A stretch of DNA of 64,000 bases, from positions 159,293-223,292 of the forward strand of contig JAHLWP010000002.1 in assembly GCA_019057865.1 (NCBI GenBank). Reading direction: 5' to 3'. The position numbers were made by a program, and so were the translations under genes. Below the pieces are notes generated by a model. That model was given only the letters and a program-made list of their open reading frames with translations. It searched no databases and was not told the origin of the DNA. The stretch is from Promethearchaeota archaeon. Its GTDB lineage: Archaea > Asgardarchaeota > Lokiarchaeia > Sigyniarchaeales > SOKP01. Below are positions 51,503 to 60,790 of the stretch, in pieces (the first letter of the stretch is position 1; the number at the start of each line of letters is the position of its first letter).

Positions 51503-52623
51503 ATGAAACCTCAAAGACTAAAAAGTGTTGATATTTTTCGTGGTTTATGCATGTCTTGGATGGTCTTGGCGCATCTTATTGATTGGTGGTTAAAAAGTGA
51601 ATATAATTGGCTACATAAAGCTTTAATAATGATCCTAGACCCAATTGGAGCTTCTGGATTTTTATTTATTGCAGGAGTGAGTACAACTTTATCATATCGA
51701 AGTAGACTTATTAAAGTTAAAATTTCAGAAGATTATAATTATAGAATGGTAAGAAATTCATACCTATTTCGAGCACTTTTCATATTTATAATTGCTATAT
51801 TTTTCAATTTTTGTATAGCAGCACTACTTAGCGATCTTTCATGGATTTGGACTTGGTTTTTTTTATTAACAGTAGCTGTATCGCTTTTTATGGCTTGGCC
51901 CTTATTAAAGACTTCCAAAATGTTTAGAATTATTTTCGGAACAATAATTTTAATTGTAAATCAGTTTATAATTGGATTTTTAGTGCCTTATAAAGGTGAT
52001 TTAAACCTATTTGGAATACTGTTTCGTATTTTATATAGTGATATGCATCAAGATCCAATATTGACATTTTTTCCTTTTTTTCTATTTGGAACGGTTATTG
52101 GAGAAATTATATTCGACTCATATCTTAGAAATAATAAAAACGAAAGAAAAATGGTATTGAAAAAAAATCTTTTAATTCCGTCATAATAACTGGTATTCTT
52201 CTAATAATAATTGGGGTTATCTTTAATTTTCCTAATTTTTTAAATAGAGAAAATTTTTCATGGATAATATATTCTTTAGGAATTAATTTAATTTTACTTA
52301 CAATCTTATTAGCCTTTGAAGAGTTTAAGATTATTAAGACACAAAAAAGCTATAAGGTGTTATTTTACTACTCTTATTATTCTTTAACTATTTACTTAGC
52401 TCATAGTTTATTATATTTTCTATTTTATAATCAATTAAATGCATTTAATATCTGGATCTTAGTAGCAATGGTGTTTATTATTATATCTATATTATTCAGA
52501 GTCATTTATAAAAAATGGGAAGGTTATGCATCTATAAAAGTACAAATAGGGAGATTAAGTTCAGGTTTAACAATGAAAATTGAAAATATAAGAGGAAAGA
52601 GAATCAATGAAAGAAAGAATTGA
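51503..52623 (+). pseudogene. Integral membrane acyltransferase-like protein, copy 2, split by a frameshift
   Basis: The first open part (228 codons, 51503-52186) is a close copy of the previous gene up to KKNLLIPS. It stops at TAA-TAA. In the other frame, the coding runs on from IITGILLIIIGVIFN through FEEFKIIKTQKSYKVLFYYSYYSLTIYLAH to a stop at 52623, matching the C-terminal third of copy 1. One missing base near 52181-52183 explains both. It may be an assembly error; if real, the gene is inactive. The stop is TAA, so selenocysteine readthrough is excluded. Confidence 0.85.
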
Positions 52624-53389
52624 TATTCTATTAGTAGAACCGCGGTTAGTTGAAAGTAGAACTAAAGCGCAATGGTTAATAAAGAATGGGTATGTTTTTG
52701 TTAAAGGAAAAAAAGTGTTGAAACCTGGAAAGAGAATAGACAATTCCCTTAATATTAAATTAGAGAAAGATTTCCCTTATGTAGGTCGTGGAGGTCTAAA
52801 ATTAGAAGTTGCTCTAAAAGAATTTTCAATTACTGTTGAAGGGAAAACATGTATTGATATTGGAGCATCAATAGGAGGATTTACAGATTGTTTGGTAAAA
52901 CATGGAGCTTCAAAGGTATATGCTATTGATACTGCTACTGATCTACTTCATTCCTCATTAAGGTGCGAGAAGATGAAAAATAAGGTAATGCCTATGTTAG
53001 GAGTTGATGCTCGTGATATAATAAATATTGAAGAGAAGGTTGATATTTGTACTATAGACGTTACCTTTACCTCCTTAAAAACAATTCTTCCAAATGTAAA
53101 AAGAATCTTGTCAGCTAATGGTGATATCATCGCATTAGTAAAACCACTTTTTGAGGCAGCCTTTCAAAATGAGATTAAATTTAAAATAATTCAAGATTCT
53201 AAGAAACTTTACCAAATTCTTTTAAATTTAATTCAATGGAATATTGAAAATCAATTATTCCCTTGTGGAATCATTAAGTCTCCAATATCAGGCAAAGAGG
53301 GATCAATTGAATTTTTTATTCATCTAAGAGTAGAAAAGTTAAACTCAAACTTTAATTATCAAGGGAGATTAAAGGAGATCCTACATTGA
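52607..53389 (+). CDS. tlyA: TlyA-type rRNA 2'-O-methyltransferase (S4 + FtsJ domains)
   Basis: The 260 residues have an N-terminal S4 RNA-binding domain (DILLVEPRLVESRTKAQWLIKNGYVFVKGKKVLKPG) and a FtsJ-like methyltransferase, with YVGRGGLKLEVAL, TCIDIGASIGGFTDCLVKHGASKVYAIDTA and VDICTIDVTFTSLKTIL. The TlyA family methylates rRNA. It overlaps the end of the broken acyltransferase gene by 17 bases. Confidence 0.93.
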   Translation: MKERIDILLVEPRLVESRTKAQWLIKNGYVFVKGKKVLKPGKRIDNSLNIKLEKDFPYVGRGGLKLEVALKEFSITVEGKTCIDIGASIGGFTDCLVKHGASKVYAIDTATDLLHSSLRCEKMKNKVMPMLGVDARDIINIEEKVDICTIDVTFTSLKTILPNVKRILSANGDIIALVKPLFEAAFQNEIKFKIIQDSKKLYQILLNLIQWNIENQLFPCGIIKSPISGKEGSIEFFIHLRVEKLNSNFNYQGRLKEILH

Positions 53390-53413
53390 ACTTCAAGAGT
53401 TTTTAAATTTTTT

Positions 53414-54586
53414 TTATGTTTCGGGGTAGCTAGTAAAAATTTTACCCCACCCTGAGTTTAGGAATTTCTTTATCAATTTTTTCCCTTTTGTAGGATACCA
53501 AAACATATCATGATATATTTTAGATGCATAAATAGGACCTAAAAAGAAGAGTTCACTTCGAAAAAGGGGGTAAATAAATTGTAGAGGACCTTTTCGAACC
53601 ATTTGATCTCCCCAAATAACCAAGCTTCGTTTAACTTTGAATTTCCAATTAATTTCAGACATATTTTCTCCAATAATTTCAATTTGATCGAAATCTCCAC
53701 AGCCCAATCCTTCGTCATGCGCCATTTTTATAGCGGGTAATTTTAATGGTTCAAAACCTAGCATATGAGCCACAGCTGCATCAACTGCTACTTGATCATA
53801 TCCCGCTAGCAAAAAATTTTTAATACGCGGAATCATAGTTCTGGGACCTGCACCGTCTCCACAAACTGTACCATCTACCACTGCAAATATGCTAGGGTGG
53901 ATCTGCTTTTGAATAATTAATAGATCCACCAATACTTCAGACATATACTGATGACTAAAATGTCTTCTTTTTGTTAATAATCCACCAAACGCATTTTTCA
54001 TTGCACATGTTATTCCACCATGTTTCATTACTCCTTTTGTTTTTTTTAAACTACCTCCTTCTGCACCGGTATGGCCATGAGTTTTCATAGTTGGAAGATG
54101 AATTATAGGCTTCCCTACATAAAATTTAGGAATTTTAAAACCCTCTGGAAATATTTTTGAATCTAAAGCATGCAATTGTTTATTTTTTAACGTTATGAAC
54201 TTAGATTTTAATGATTCATATGGAATAAAAGGAATTCGAGTTAATGGTATAAACCAAACGCCATACCTTTTAATAATTGGGTTCCATTTATTTCCTTTTA
54301 AGCCTTTTTCAATGTTCGTAACAACAGTTCTATTCTCAGCAGTAAAAAGTTTTTTAGGATCATATCCATCTTCAATCATTGTTTTAATTAATCCTTCTAC
54401 TTGCCATGGAGGGCTAGAACAAGCTGGAAAAAATTTAGACCAACTTAAGTTTAATTTAATGATAATTCTTTTATCTTTATCGTAATATTTTTCATAATTC
54501 GCCATGTGTAATAATTTCTTATAGTCTTCTAAGACTGTTTTAGGAGAAGTTTTAATTACGAATATCTGAGAACTTTCTGACTTCAT
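53414..54586 (-). CDS. DUF362 domain protein
   Basis: The 390 residues match DUF362: KRIIIKLNLSWSKFFPACSSPPWQVEGLIKTMIEDGYDPKKLFTAENR at the N-terminus, HLPTMKTHGHTGAEGGSLKKTKGVMKHGG and AVVDGTVCGDGAGPRTMIPRIKNFLLAGYDQVAVDAAVAHMLGFEP. DUF362 proteins often carry [4Fe-4S] clusters, but no CxxC set is present here. The function is unknown; it converges with tlyA and is 246 bases from oppF on the same strand. Confidence 0.75.
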   Translation of the reverse strand: MKSESSQIFVIKTSPKTVLEDYKKLLHMANYEKYYDKDKRIIIKLNLSWSKFFPACSSPPWQVEGLIKTMIEDGYDPKKLFTAENRTVVTNIEKGLKGNKWNPIIKRYGVWFIPLTRIPFIPYESLKSKFITLKNKQLHALDSKIFPEGFKIPKFYVGKPIIHLPTMKTHGHTGAEGGSLKKTKGVMKHGGITCAMKNAFGGLLTKRRHFSHQYMSEVLVDLLIIQKQIHPSIFAVVDGTVCGDGAGPRTMIPRIKNFLLAGYDQVAVDAAVAHMLGFEPLKLPAIKMAHDEGLGCGDFDQIEIIGENMSEINWKFKVKRSLVIWGDQMVRKGPLQFIYPLFRSELFFLGPIYASKIYHDMFWYPTKGKKLIKKFLNSGWGKIFTSYPET

Positions 54587-54713
54587 AATTCAATCTGCTT
54601 TAATACTTTAACAATTTTATTGGGTTTTTTATATAAATATCTTCAAATCTAATTGTAAATATAATTACAAAAAAAATGAAATGAAGATTAATAAATAGAA
54701 TAATAATTATTAT

Positions 54714-54722
54714 AAAAAAAAA
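54714..54722 (-). terminator. T-tract terminator of the opp operon
   Basis: On the minus strand a T9 run lies 10-18 bases after the oppF stop. Archaeal U-tract termination is a reasonable reading. Confidence 0.4.
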
Positions 54723-54732
54723 GTAAGCAAAA

Positions 54733-56499
54733 TTAATCTGAAATATAATCCATGCCCTTGTAAGACTTATATTCTTTTTTAAAAGGGAGACACATCATAT
54801 AATGATCTCCATCTAGATGAATCTTTCTTGGATTTTCTATATCACAACCTATGTGTTTATCTTTTTCAGGGCATCTTGGATGAAAGGCACATCCTTTGGG
54901 AGGATTAATTGGACTAGGCACATCACCTTCTAGTATAATTCTAGTCCTTTTTGAAGAAGGATCAAATGTGGGTCGTGCAGATAACAAAGCTTTCGTATAT
55001 GGATGACTAGGGTTATAAAATACCTCTTCAATTGTACCGGTTTCTACAAATTTACCTAAATACATTACAGCAATTCTATCAGCAATATGTTGCACTACAG
55101 TAAGATCATGGGTAATAAATAAAAAGGATAGACCGAATTTTTTTTGAAGATCTTTTAATAGATTCAATATTTGTGCTTGAACCGATACATCAAGGGCTGA
55201 TGTGGGCTCATCCAATATAATCACTTCAGGATTACATGCTAAAGCTCTTGCAATTACTATTCTTTGTTTTTGCCCACCTGAAAATTCATGAGGAAATCTA
55301 TCTAGATGTTCAGATTTCATAGAAACTATTTCTAAGAGTTCTAGCACTCGACTTCGAATTCTTCTGCCCCTTTTCATACCTAGAAGAATTTTAAGAGGTT
55401 CACCAATAATATCTACAATTTTCCATCTAGGATTTAATGAAGAATCTGGATCTTGAAAAACCATTTGAATTTTTTTACGGATTTCTATATCAAACCTTAG
55501 CTCTTTATTAATTTCCTTAAGAATAGGTTTAAGTTCGTAAAAAATCTTCTTAATCCTTACTTCTTTTATGATTTTCTCTGATCTATCCCTCAGAACATCT
55601 TTTAATACAGGTATATGAGAAGTTTCTTCTTTCAGCTTGCGAATTCTATCTTTAATTTCGTTTCTTTCCTCTTTAGCTAATTCTCTTTTATTACTTTTTA
55701 GTTGTTCTTTTAATTTTTTAATTTCTTCTTTTTTATTTTTCCTTTTCAAAAAGCGTTCATCCAATTCCCTTTTTAATTCATCTAGTTGGTCTAATAAGAA
55801 TACTTCTTTAGAAAAACTTAATAAAATATAACGAAAAAAGATAATTGTTGCAGTCCAAACTTCAATTATATAGAACGAATATATGTATAGAACTATTGAA
55901 CTCATTGATGGCAACATTGGGATAATAAAAAGATTTGATACAAATAATATCGTACAAATGACTGGCATCATAACTATGAGAATACCATATAAAAGGGTCA
56001 TGTTGGACAACATATACATAAGTGGTAATGTCGGAAGAAATGCGGGAATAGATATTCTTTTTTTGAATTTTTTGTTAAAAACTGATGATACGTAAAGAAA
56101 AACACCTCTAAGCCATTGAGTCAAAATTTTATATGTTATAGGATTATTTATTAAATTTTTTAGAGGTGATTTAAGAGGAAATTCTCTTTTCTTCCATATT
56201 TGTGTACCCTCTAAACTAATTGAACCATCAGTAGCATCTACTAGATTCAAAATATTGTTTCCTATAGTAGTTTTCCCACACCCACTCTCACCCACTAATC
56301 CAAGAGTTTCTTTTTTATAAAGGTTAAAAGATACATCATCAACCGCCTTAACCTCTCCAATTTTACGCTTGAAAATTCCACCATAAATCGGGTAATATGT
56401 TTTAAGGTGATCAACGGTGATAACTGTTTCTCTTTTCTTTTTTGGTTTTTTTACTTCTTCCAACTCAATTCTTTTTACTTTTTCTTCTCTTAAAGTCAT
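54733..56499 (-). CDS. oppF: Oligopeptide ABC transporter ATPase OppF with a large membrane-helix insertion
   Basis: The 588 residues are far over the usual about 330. Walker A GESGCGKTT is at residues 70-78, but the Q-loop MVFQDPDSSLNP only at 346-357. Between them, about residues 110-338 form an insertion: three hydrophobic helices (about 153-230), then coiled coil (about 238-316). The coiled coil is nearly identical to one in OppD, including the preceding EVFLL. Signature SGGQ (407-410), Walker B VIILDEP and the C-terminal peptide-type FHPRCP follow as normal. Active sites look intact. Confidence 0.9.
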   Translation of the reverse strand: MTLREEKVKRIELEEVKKPKKKRETVITVDHLKTYYPIYGGIFKRKIGEVKAVDDVSFNLYKKETLGLVGESGCGKTTIGNNILNLVDATDGSISLEGTQIWKKREFPLKSPLKNLINNPITYKILTQWLRGVFLYVSSVFNKKFKKRISIPAFLPTLPLMYMLSNMTLLYGILIVMMPVICTILFVSNLFIIPMLPSMSSIVLYIYSFYIIEVWTATIIFFRYILLSFSKEVFLLDQLDELKRELDERFLKRKNKKEEIKKLKEQLKSNKRELAKEERNEIKDRIRKLKEETSHIPVLKDVLRDRSEKIIKEVRIKKIFYELKPILKEINKELRFDIEIRKKIQMVFQDPDSSLNPRWKIVDIIGEPLKILLGMKRGRRIRSRVLELLEIVSMKSEHLDRFPHEFSGGQKQRIVIARALACNPEVIILDEPTSALDVSVQAQILNLLKDLQKKFGLSFLFITHDLTVVQHIADRIAVMYLGKFVETGTIEEVFYNPSHPYTKALLSARPTFDPSSKRTRIILEGDVPSPINPPKGCAFHPRCPEKDKHIGCDIENPRKIHLDGDHYMMCLPFKKEYKSYKGMDYISD

Positions 56500-56570
56500 T
56501 TTAAATCTTCTTTTAAGTTGTAATTATTTTATTTTTAAATTTTTTTAGCTTTAACAATTTCTTATTCTTC

Positions 56571-57794
56571 CTATTTGTATTTTGGAGAATCCTTATATCT
56601 TGGATCATAAAGATGACAAGCAACAAAATATCTATCTCCACTTTCAATTAATTGAGGCTTTACTTTATCACAAATTTCCATTCGATAATCGCATCTTGGA
56701 TGAAATCTGCAACCTGAGGGAGGATAAATTAAGTTCGGAACCATTCCACGAATTACTTGCAACTTTTTACCCTTCTTTTCTATACTGGGGATTGCTGAAA
56801 TTAATCCTTGAGTATATGGGTGCCGTGGCTTTTTAAATAATTCCTCAGCTGTTGCATATTCTGTGATATTTCCACTGTACATAACAGCGACTCTATCACA
56901 CAATTCTGCGATAATTCCTAAATCATGAGTAATTAAAAGAATTGACGTTCTGAATTTCTTTTGTAAATCCTTCATTAAATCAAGAATTTGCGCCTGAATA
57001 GTGACATCTAAAGCTGTTGTTGGTTCATCTGCTATTAATAATCCGGGATTACACGAAAGGGCCATAGCAATCATGATTCTCTGCCGCATACCTCCACTCA
57101 ATTCATGAGGGTATCTTGTTAATATTCCTCTTGCATCAGCAATTCCTACTTCTTTTATGATTTTCTCTGATTTATCCCTAAGAACATCTTTAAATACAGG
57201 TATATGAGAATTTTCTTCTTTCAGTTTGCGAACTCTGTCTTTAATTTCGTTTCTTTCCTCTTTAGTTAATTCTCTCTTATTATTTTTTAGTTGTTCTGTT
57301 AATTCTTTAATCTCTTCTTTTTTATTTTTCCTTTCTAAAAGACGTTCATCCAATTCCCTTTTTAATTTATCTTGTTGGTGTAATAAGAATATTTCACCCA
57401 CCTGATCTCCCGCGGAAATTACTGGATTGAGTGAATTAAGTGGATCTTGAAAAATCATGGTGATATTATTACCTCGATACGTTCTCATCTGTTGTTTATC
57501 TAGTTCTAATAAATTTTCACCTTTAAACCATATCTCGCCTTCAATTATTTTTCCCGGTGCTCTAACTAATTGTAGTATAGATAATGCTGTAACCGATTTT
57601 CCACAACCTGTTTCTCCTACTAATCCAAGTACTTCATCCTCATATATGTCGAAAGAAACACCATCTACAGCTTTTACTACGCCTTCTTCTGTATAAAAAT
57701 AGGTTTTTAATCCTTTAACTTCTAATAATTTCTTTTTTTCCTCCACTTTAGATGTTGAAACTTTGGTTTCTGTAAGCTTTGTACTTTCTACCAT
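56571..57794 (-). CDS. oppD: Oligopeptide ABC transporter ATPase OppD with a coiled-coil insertion
   Basis: The 407 residues have Walker A GETGCGKS (60-67), Q-loop IFQDPLNSLNP (114-124), signature SGGM (233-236), Walker B LLIADEP and the OppD C-terminal PRC-x-YRMEIC Cys region. The helical subdomain after the Q-loop contains a charged coiled coil (about 141-217: KLKRELDERLLERKN...EIIKEVGIAD). Most OppD proteins have a short helical link here. This segment is also present in OppF, at another position. Confidence 0.93.
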   Translation of the reverse strand: MVESTKLTETKVSTSKVEEKKKLLEVKGLKTYFYTEEGVVKAVDGVSFDIYEDEVLGLVGETGCGKSVTALSILQLVRAPGKIIEGEIWFKGENLLELDKQQMRTYRGNNITMIFQDPLNSLNPVISAGDQVGEIFLLHQQDKLKRELDERLLERKNKKEEIKELTEQLKNNKRELTKEERNEIKDRVRKLKEENSHIPVFKDVLRDKSEKIIKEVGIADARGILTRYPHELSGGMRQRIMIAMALSCNPGLLIADEPTTALDVTIQAQILDLMKDLQKKFRTSILLITHDLGIIAELCDRVAVMYSGNITEYATAEELFKKPRHPYTQGLISAIPSIEKKGKKLQVIRGMVPNLIYPPSGCRFHPRCDYRMEICDKVKPQLIESGDRYFVACHLYDPRYKDSPKYK

Positions 57795-57859
57795 AATTAA
57801 TTCATATTCTCCAATATTATATATACTATCTTTTCTTTATTAAAAAAATATAGAACAAG

Positions 57860-58891
57860 CTATAAGTTTTTCAGTCGAGGATCTAAAGCATCCCGTAATC
57901 CATCCCCTAATAACATAAAACCCATAACAGATAATAAAATGAAAAACCCAGGCCACAAGGAAGCCCACGGGGCATCATAAAGTCTATCCCGAGTATCTGC
58001 AATTTCATTGCCCCAGTCAATCATCAGTGGATCGCTGAAACCTAAAAATGAAAGCCCGGCTAAACTCAATATTATACCTCCTATATTAAAAGTGACCGAA
58101 ACGATAATAGGTTGGATAACATTAGGTAAAATGTGTTTAAACATAATCCTCGAATTTCCCGCTCCCGCTACTTTTGCTGCTTGAACATAAGGTAATTCTC
58201 TGGCCTGGAGAACGTTCCCTCTAATTAATCGGGAATAATAAGGTATTCCAAGAATGCCCCAAGCAAGCATAATATACTCTATTCTAACTTCTGTTTCTAA
58301 AATATTAGTGAAAACAGAAATAAAGACTAAAGCAAGGATCAATCCAGGAAAGGCGAGTAATACATCCATTATTCGCATAATTAGTGAGTCCACCCAGCCT
58401 CTATAATATGCAGCAATAACGCCAATAAGAACACCAGCCACCACACTAAGAGAGATAGCCGGAAGAGCGACTATTAAGGAAGTTCGAGCGCCAAAAATAA
58501 GTCTAGAAAGAACATCACGCCCAAATTTTGTCGTTCCTAAGAGATGCTCAGGGGAAGGCGGCTGCCAGTCACCCCAGAAAACTGCACTATTAGCGTCCTC
58601 ATAGGTATATGGAGAAATCCAATGGGGAAAAACCGCTAAAGTGACAATAAAAAAAACTAAACATATACCTAATAGGGTTAAAAATGACTTAAATCTTCTA
58701 ATAAATTTTCTTTTACTGATAGTTTTTTCATATTCATATTCCTTGATAGATAATTCCTCTAATCTGTAAGCAGGAATGAATATAAATTTAAGATTATTTA
58801 TAGTCCAGGATAAAATTCTTCTTGCTGTGCTCCTTATTTTCTCAATTTCTTTCTCTTCTTCTCTAATTTCATATAATTCCTCTTTTAACAC
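57860..58891 (-). CDS. oppC: Oligopeptide ABC transporter permease OppC
   Basis: The 343 residues have an extended charged N-terminus (about 1-75) and then the usual DppC/OppC fold, with GTTKFGRDVLSRLIFGARTSLIVA, six membrane helices and the EAA-type loop AAKVAGAGNSRIMFKHILPN that docks to the ATPases. The end LGDGLRDALDPRLKNL is the family's signature. It lies downstream of oppB by 54 bases. Confidence 0.95.
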   Translation of the reverse strand: MLKEELYEIREEEKEIEKIRSTARRILSWTINNLKFIFIPAYRLEELSIKEYEYEKTISKRKFIRRFKSFLTLLGICLVFFIVTLAVFPHWISPYTYEDANSAVFWGDWQPPSPEHLLGTTKFGRDVLSRLIFGARTSLIVALPAISLSVVAGVLIGVIAAYYRGWVDSLIMRIMDVLLAFPGLILALVFISVFTNILETEVRIEYIMLAWGILGIPYYSRLIRGNVLQARELPYVQAAKVAGAGNSRIMFKHILPNVIQPIIVSVTFNIGGIILSLAGLSFLGFSDPLMIDWGNEIADTRDRLYDAPWASLWPGFFILLSVMGFMLLGDGLRDALDPRLKNL

Positions 58892-58945
58892 ATTTCCTCA
58901 CTTTTTTGCGTAATTTAATATCTATAATTTATTAATTCTGATAAA

Positions 58946-59965
58946 TTAATATCTAATTCTTGGATCTAACACTCCATAAAGAATATCTACTGCTAAATTG
59001 GCAACTACAAAAATAATTGCAAAGAAAAATACTAATGCATTAAGCACCCAATAATCACTGGTGACAATAGCTCGTACTAGCAATTGTCCGACCCCTTTTA
59101 AATTAAATGTTGTTTCTGTGAGCACAGCACCAGCTAAAAGTCCTGCCAAATTTAAACCTATTACTGTTACAGTAGGAATCATAGCATTTTTTTTTGCATG
59201 GGTATTTATGACATCCTTTTCTTCACAACCTTTCGCCCTAGCAGTTCTTATATAATCTTGTTCTAAAACTTCTAGCATACTGGAACGCGTTTGTCTTACT
59301 ATTCCAGCAAGTGATATAAATGATAAACAAAAAACAGGCAAAACTAAGTGCCATACATAATCGGGTACCATATATAACTCACCAGAAAGTAATGCATCAA
59401 TTATTCTAAAACCTGTTACGTATTTAGGGTCTACATACTCATAAGTTTTAAATCCAGTAGTCGGAAATAATCCAAGTTGATAACCTAGAAGAAATTGTAA
59501 GAGCATACCAAGGAAGAAAACGGGAATTGCTACACCTATAAGTGACATACCCCTAAAAACGGCATCTTTAGTTTTATTTCTATGTGTAGCGGATATGATA
59601 CCCGTTTTTATACCGATAAACGAAGAGATGATTACTGAAAAGAGTGCAATATCTACTGTTCTAGGCAAACGTGTCATTATTAAATCCCATACCATCCCCC
59701 CACGCGCGATGGAAACAGAAAGACCCCAATTACCGGTAAATAAATCACCCAGATATCGAAAATATTGGATTATAATTGGTTGATCTAGTCCTAATTTATG
59801 CTCCCAATACGCGTGTAATTCGGGATTTGGTTTCCCTTCGGGAAGAAATGCTAATATTGGATCTCCTGGCATTAATCTTGACAATATAAAAGTTAATGTT
59901 AATGCACCAAACAAAACTGGTATCATTGCTACCAATCTTCTTATTATGTAACTAATCAAGCTCAT
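58946..59965 (-). CDS. oppB: Oligopeptide ABC transporter permease OppB
   Basis: The 339 residues begin SLISYIIRRLVAMIPVLFGALTLTFILSRLMPGDP, the classic OppB start, and contain LGLDQPIIIQYFRYLGDLFTGNWG, the EAA loop YIRTARAKGCEEKDVINTHAKKNAMIP and the end NLAVDILYGVLDPRIRY. It starts 26 bases after the gene for a small membrane protein. Confidence 0.95.
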   Translation of the reverse strand: MSLISYIIRRLVAMIPVLFGALTLTFILSRLMPGDPILAFLPEGKPNPELHAYWEHKLGLDQPIIIQYFRYLGDLFTGNWGLSVSIARGGMVWDLIMTRLPRTVDIALFSVIISSFIGIKTGIISATHRNKTKDAVFRGMSLIGVAIPVFFLGMLLQFLLGYQLGLFPTTGFKTYEYVDPKYVTGFRIIDALLSGELYMVPDYVWHLVLPVFCLSFISLAGIVRQTRSSMLEVLEQDYIRTARAKGCEEKDVINTHAKKNAMIPTVTVIGLNLAGLLAGAVLTETTFNLKGVGQLLVRAIVTSDYWVLNALVFFFAIIFVVANLAVDILYGVLDPRIRY

Positions 59966-59991
59966 AATTAAATACTTCTTTACCTTTTAAT

Positions 59992-60453
59992 TTAAATTTG
60001 CGTTTTTATTTTTTTTCTATATATTTTATATCTTTCTTTGGTTATGGCGGCTAAAATTGCAGTAAAGAGATTTATTCCGAGTAGTACAAGGATTGTTGTA
60101 TAACTTTCTATTCTTAAAAAGTAACCTCCAATGATCGTGATATCAAAAGATTCACTTATAAACCAATACCAAATCCACGATTCAATTACAATAAATGGAA
60201 CTAACCAGATACTATTTTTAATTCCGTATTCATAAAATTGTTCTCTAAATACCATTATAAACACTATGACACATAGGATTAAAACTGAAAGAAATGATCT
60301 TGGATGAAACATGACTTGATATAAAAATAAAACCCCTTCTCCGATATCTTTCCTATAAACATTTGATAAATACCCGAAAAATAAGAAATGCGTCAATAAT
60401 AATGCTAAAATGAAATTTCCTTGTCTACCAAAATCAATTTTTTTATAAACCAT
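59992..60453 (-). CDS. Small membrane protein in the opp operon
   Basis: The 153 residues have four hydrophobic stretches (about 13-30, 53-70, 82-100, 115-138) with a basic end (ERYKIYRKKIKTQI). It stands between oppA and oppB on the same strand and is presumably coexpressed, perhaps as an accessory subunit. I recognise no family. Confidence 0.6.
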   Translation of the reverse strand: MVYKKIDFGRQGNFILALLLTHFLFFGYLSNVYRKDIGEGVLFLYQVMFHPRSFLSVLILCVIVFIMVFREQFYEYGIKNSIWLVPFIVIESWIWYWFISESFDITIIGGYFLRIESYTTILVLLGINLFTAILAAITKERYKIYRKKIKTQI

Positions 60454-60466
60454 AAAATCATTCTCA

Positions 60467-60682
60467 TTATTCTAAATCGTTATACATTTGTAATAACTTA
60501 TCAAATTCAAGATCACGTATATTATCCATATCTGTAAATTGTTTACTATCTCTCAGTTCAAATAAATTTGATCCTTTATTAATTATTTTATAATCTTCGT
60601 AAACTTTTAAGTTTATCATTTTTTCTTTATCATTTTTCATTAAAATAGTCTTATTATAAGAGAAATAATTTAATAGGGACAA
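60467..60682 (-). CDS. Small soluble protein in the opp operon
   Basis: The 71 residues contain MKNDKEKMINLKVYEDYKIINKG...LRDSKQFTDMDNIRDLEFDKLLQMYNDLE. Highly charged, no membrane helix. The ATG at residue 15 (MKNDKEK) is an alternative start. It lies 13 bases upstream of the small membrane protein gene. Unknown family; may be genuine because the frame is maintained within the operon. Confidence 0.45.
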   Translation of the reverse strand: MSLLNYFSYNKTILMKNDKEKMINLKVYEDYKIINKGSNLFELRDSKQFTDMDNIRDLEFDKLLQMYNDLE

Positions 60683-60747
60683 TATCTTTTCTAAATGATT
60701 TTAATTTTGAGGGAATATCAGATAATGTGAAAAAATTCATTATAAAT

Positions 60748-60764
60748 AAAAAAAAAAAAAAAAA
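60748..60764 (-). terminator. Long T17 tract between oppA and the downstream opp genes
   Basis: On the minus strand, a run of 17 T begins 27 bases after the oppA stop. A U-tract this long should terminate many transcripts, allowing the binding protein to be made in excess over the permease genes. It is also a hotspot for length variation and sequencing error. Confidence 0.5.
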
Positions 60765-60790
60765 TTTTAGTTAGCTAATTTTTCTGTCTT

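Noticed and set aside
52184-52189. Stop in acyltransferase copy 2 as a selenocysteine or recoding site
   Set aside because: The stop codons are TAA-TAA, not TGA, and the downstream sequence continues in a different frame.
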